Assembly: GCA_028700615.1 (NCBI GenBank) | Contig: JAQVSH010000128.1 | Span: 1 to 5,935, forward strand | DNA length: 5,935 nt | Source of the DNA: Bacteroidales bacterium | GTDB taxonomy: Bacteria > Bacteroidota > Bacteroidia > Bacteroidales > UBA4181 | Direction of reading: 5' to 3' | In this document: in pieces, positions 5,928 through 5,935 of the stretch | How the letters are laid out: every line of letters starts with the position of its first letter | Position numbering within the stretch: position 1 is the stretch's first letter | Notes under the pieces: generated by a model | Told to the model about the DNA's origin: nothing | Database searches by the model: none | The model's input: only the letters and a program-made list of their open reading frames with translations | Translations under genes and position numbers: made by a program

Positions 5928-5935
5928 TTATTAAA

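Overview
The window looks like accessory chromosome of a gut-type Bacteroidales bacterium (Bacteroides, Phocaeicola or Parabacteroides). Three things point there: a large surface lipoprotein with an acidic stretch just after the lipidated Cys, Bacteroidetes-style FN3 pairs and BspA-like LRR_5 repeats; A/T-rich leaders without clear Shine-Dalgarno sites; and a RepA-like ATPase plus DUF6371-type primase-like gene pair. These assignments come from recognising motifs by eye, with no database search.

Layout. Positions 1-27 hold the last codons of an upstream + strand gene, followed at once by an intrinsic terminator (28-56). Positions 57-532 contain no convincing gene. They hold an ordered array of GGGACA hexamers with an inverted copy (74-117), three 21-bp tandem units (200-262) and a weak hairpin (296-338). 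Positions 533-3433 (+) encode a 966-residue lipoprotein: signal peptide, an apparent caspase/gingipain-like (clan CD) domain with a His-Gly and Cys pair, two FN3 domains and about eleven 23-24-residue LRRs with a C-terminal cap. A clear terminator follows at 3484-3514.

On the - strand, converging on the lipoprotein gene, lies a two-gene operon. A RepA/DnaB-like (RecA-fold) ATPase with a C-terminal helix-turn-helix (5798-4713) overlaps by one base (TGATG) a zinc-finger plus TOPRIM-like protein (4713-3556). Together they resemble a helicase-loader/primase replication module of a mobile or integrated element. By eye they are more GC-rich than the lipoprotein gene, so the window looks mosaic.

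The most unusual signal is that the GGGACA array in the left intergenic region has the same architecture as an array inside the 3' end of the ATPase gene, in opposite orientation. Each has CTGTCCC, then a 12-13-nt spacer with a palindromic core, then GGGACA repeated at 9-nt steps. In the ATPase gene the array sits just after the HTH-coding region and encodes a low-complexity Gly/Ala/Gln/Asp tail. The pattern looks like protein-binding iterons or an operator. The ATPase gene also has an open reading frame running upstream of its first standard start, so its true 5' end is uncertain.
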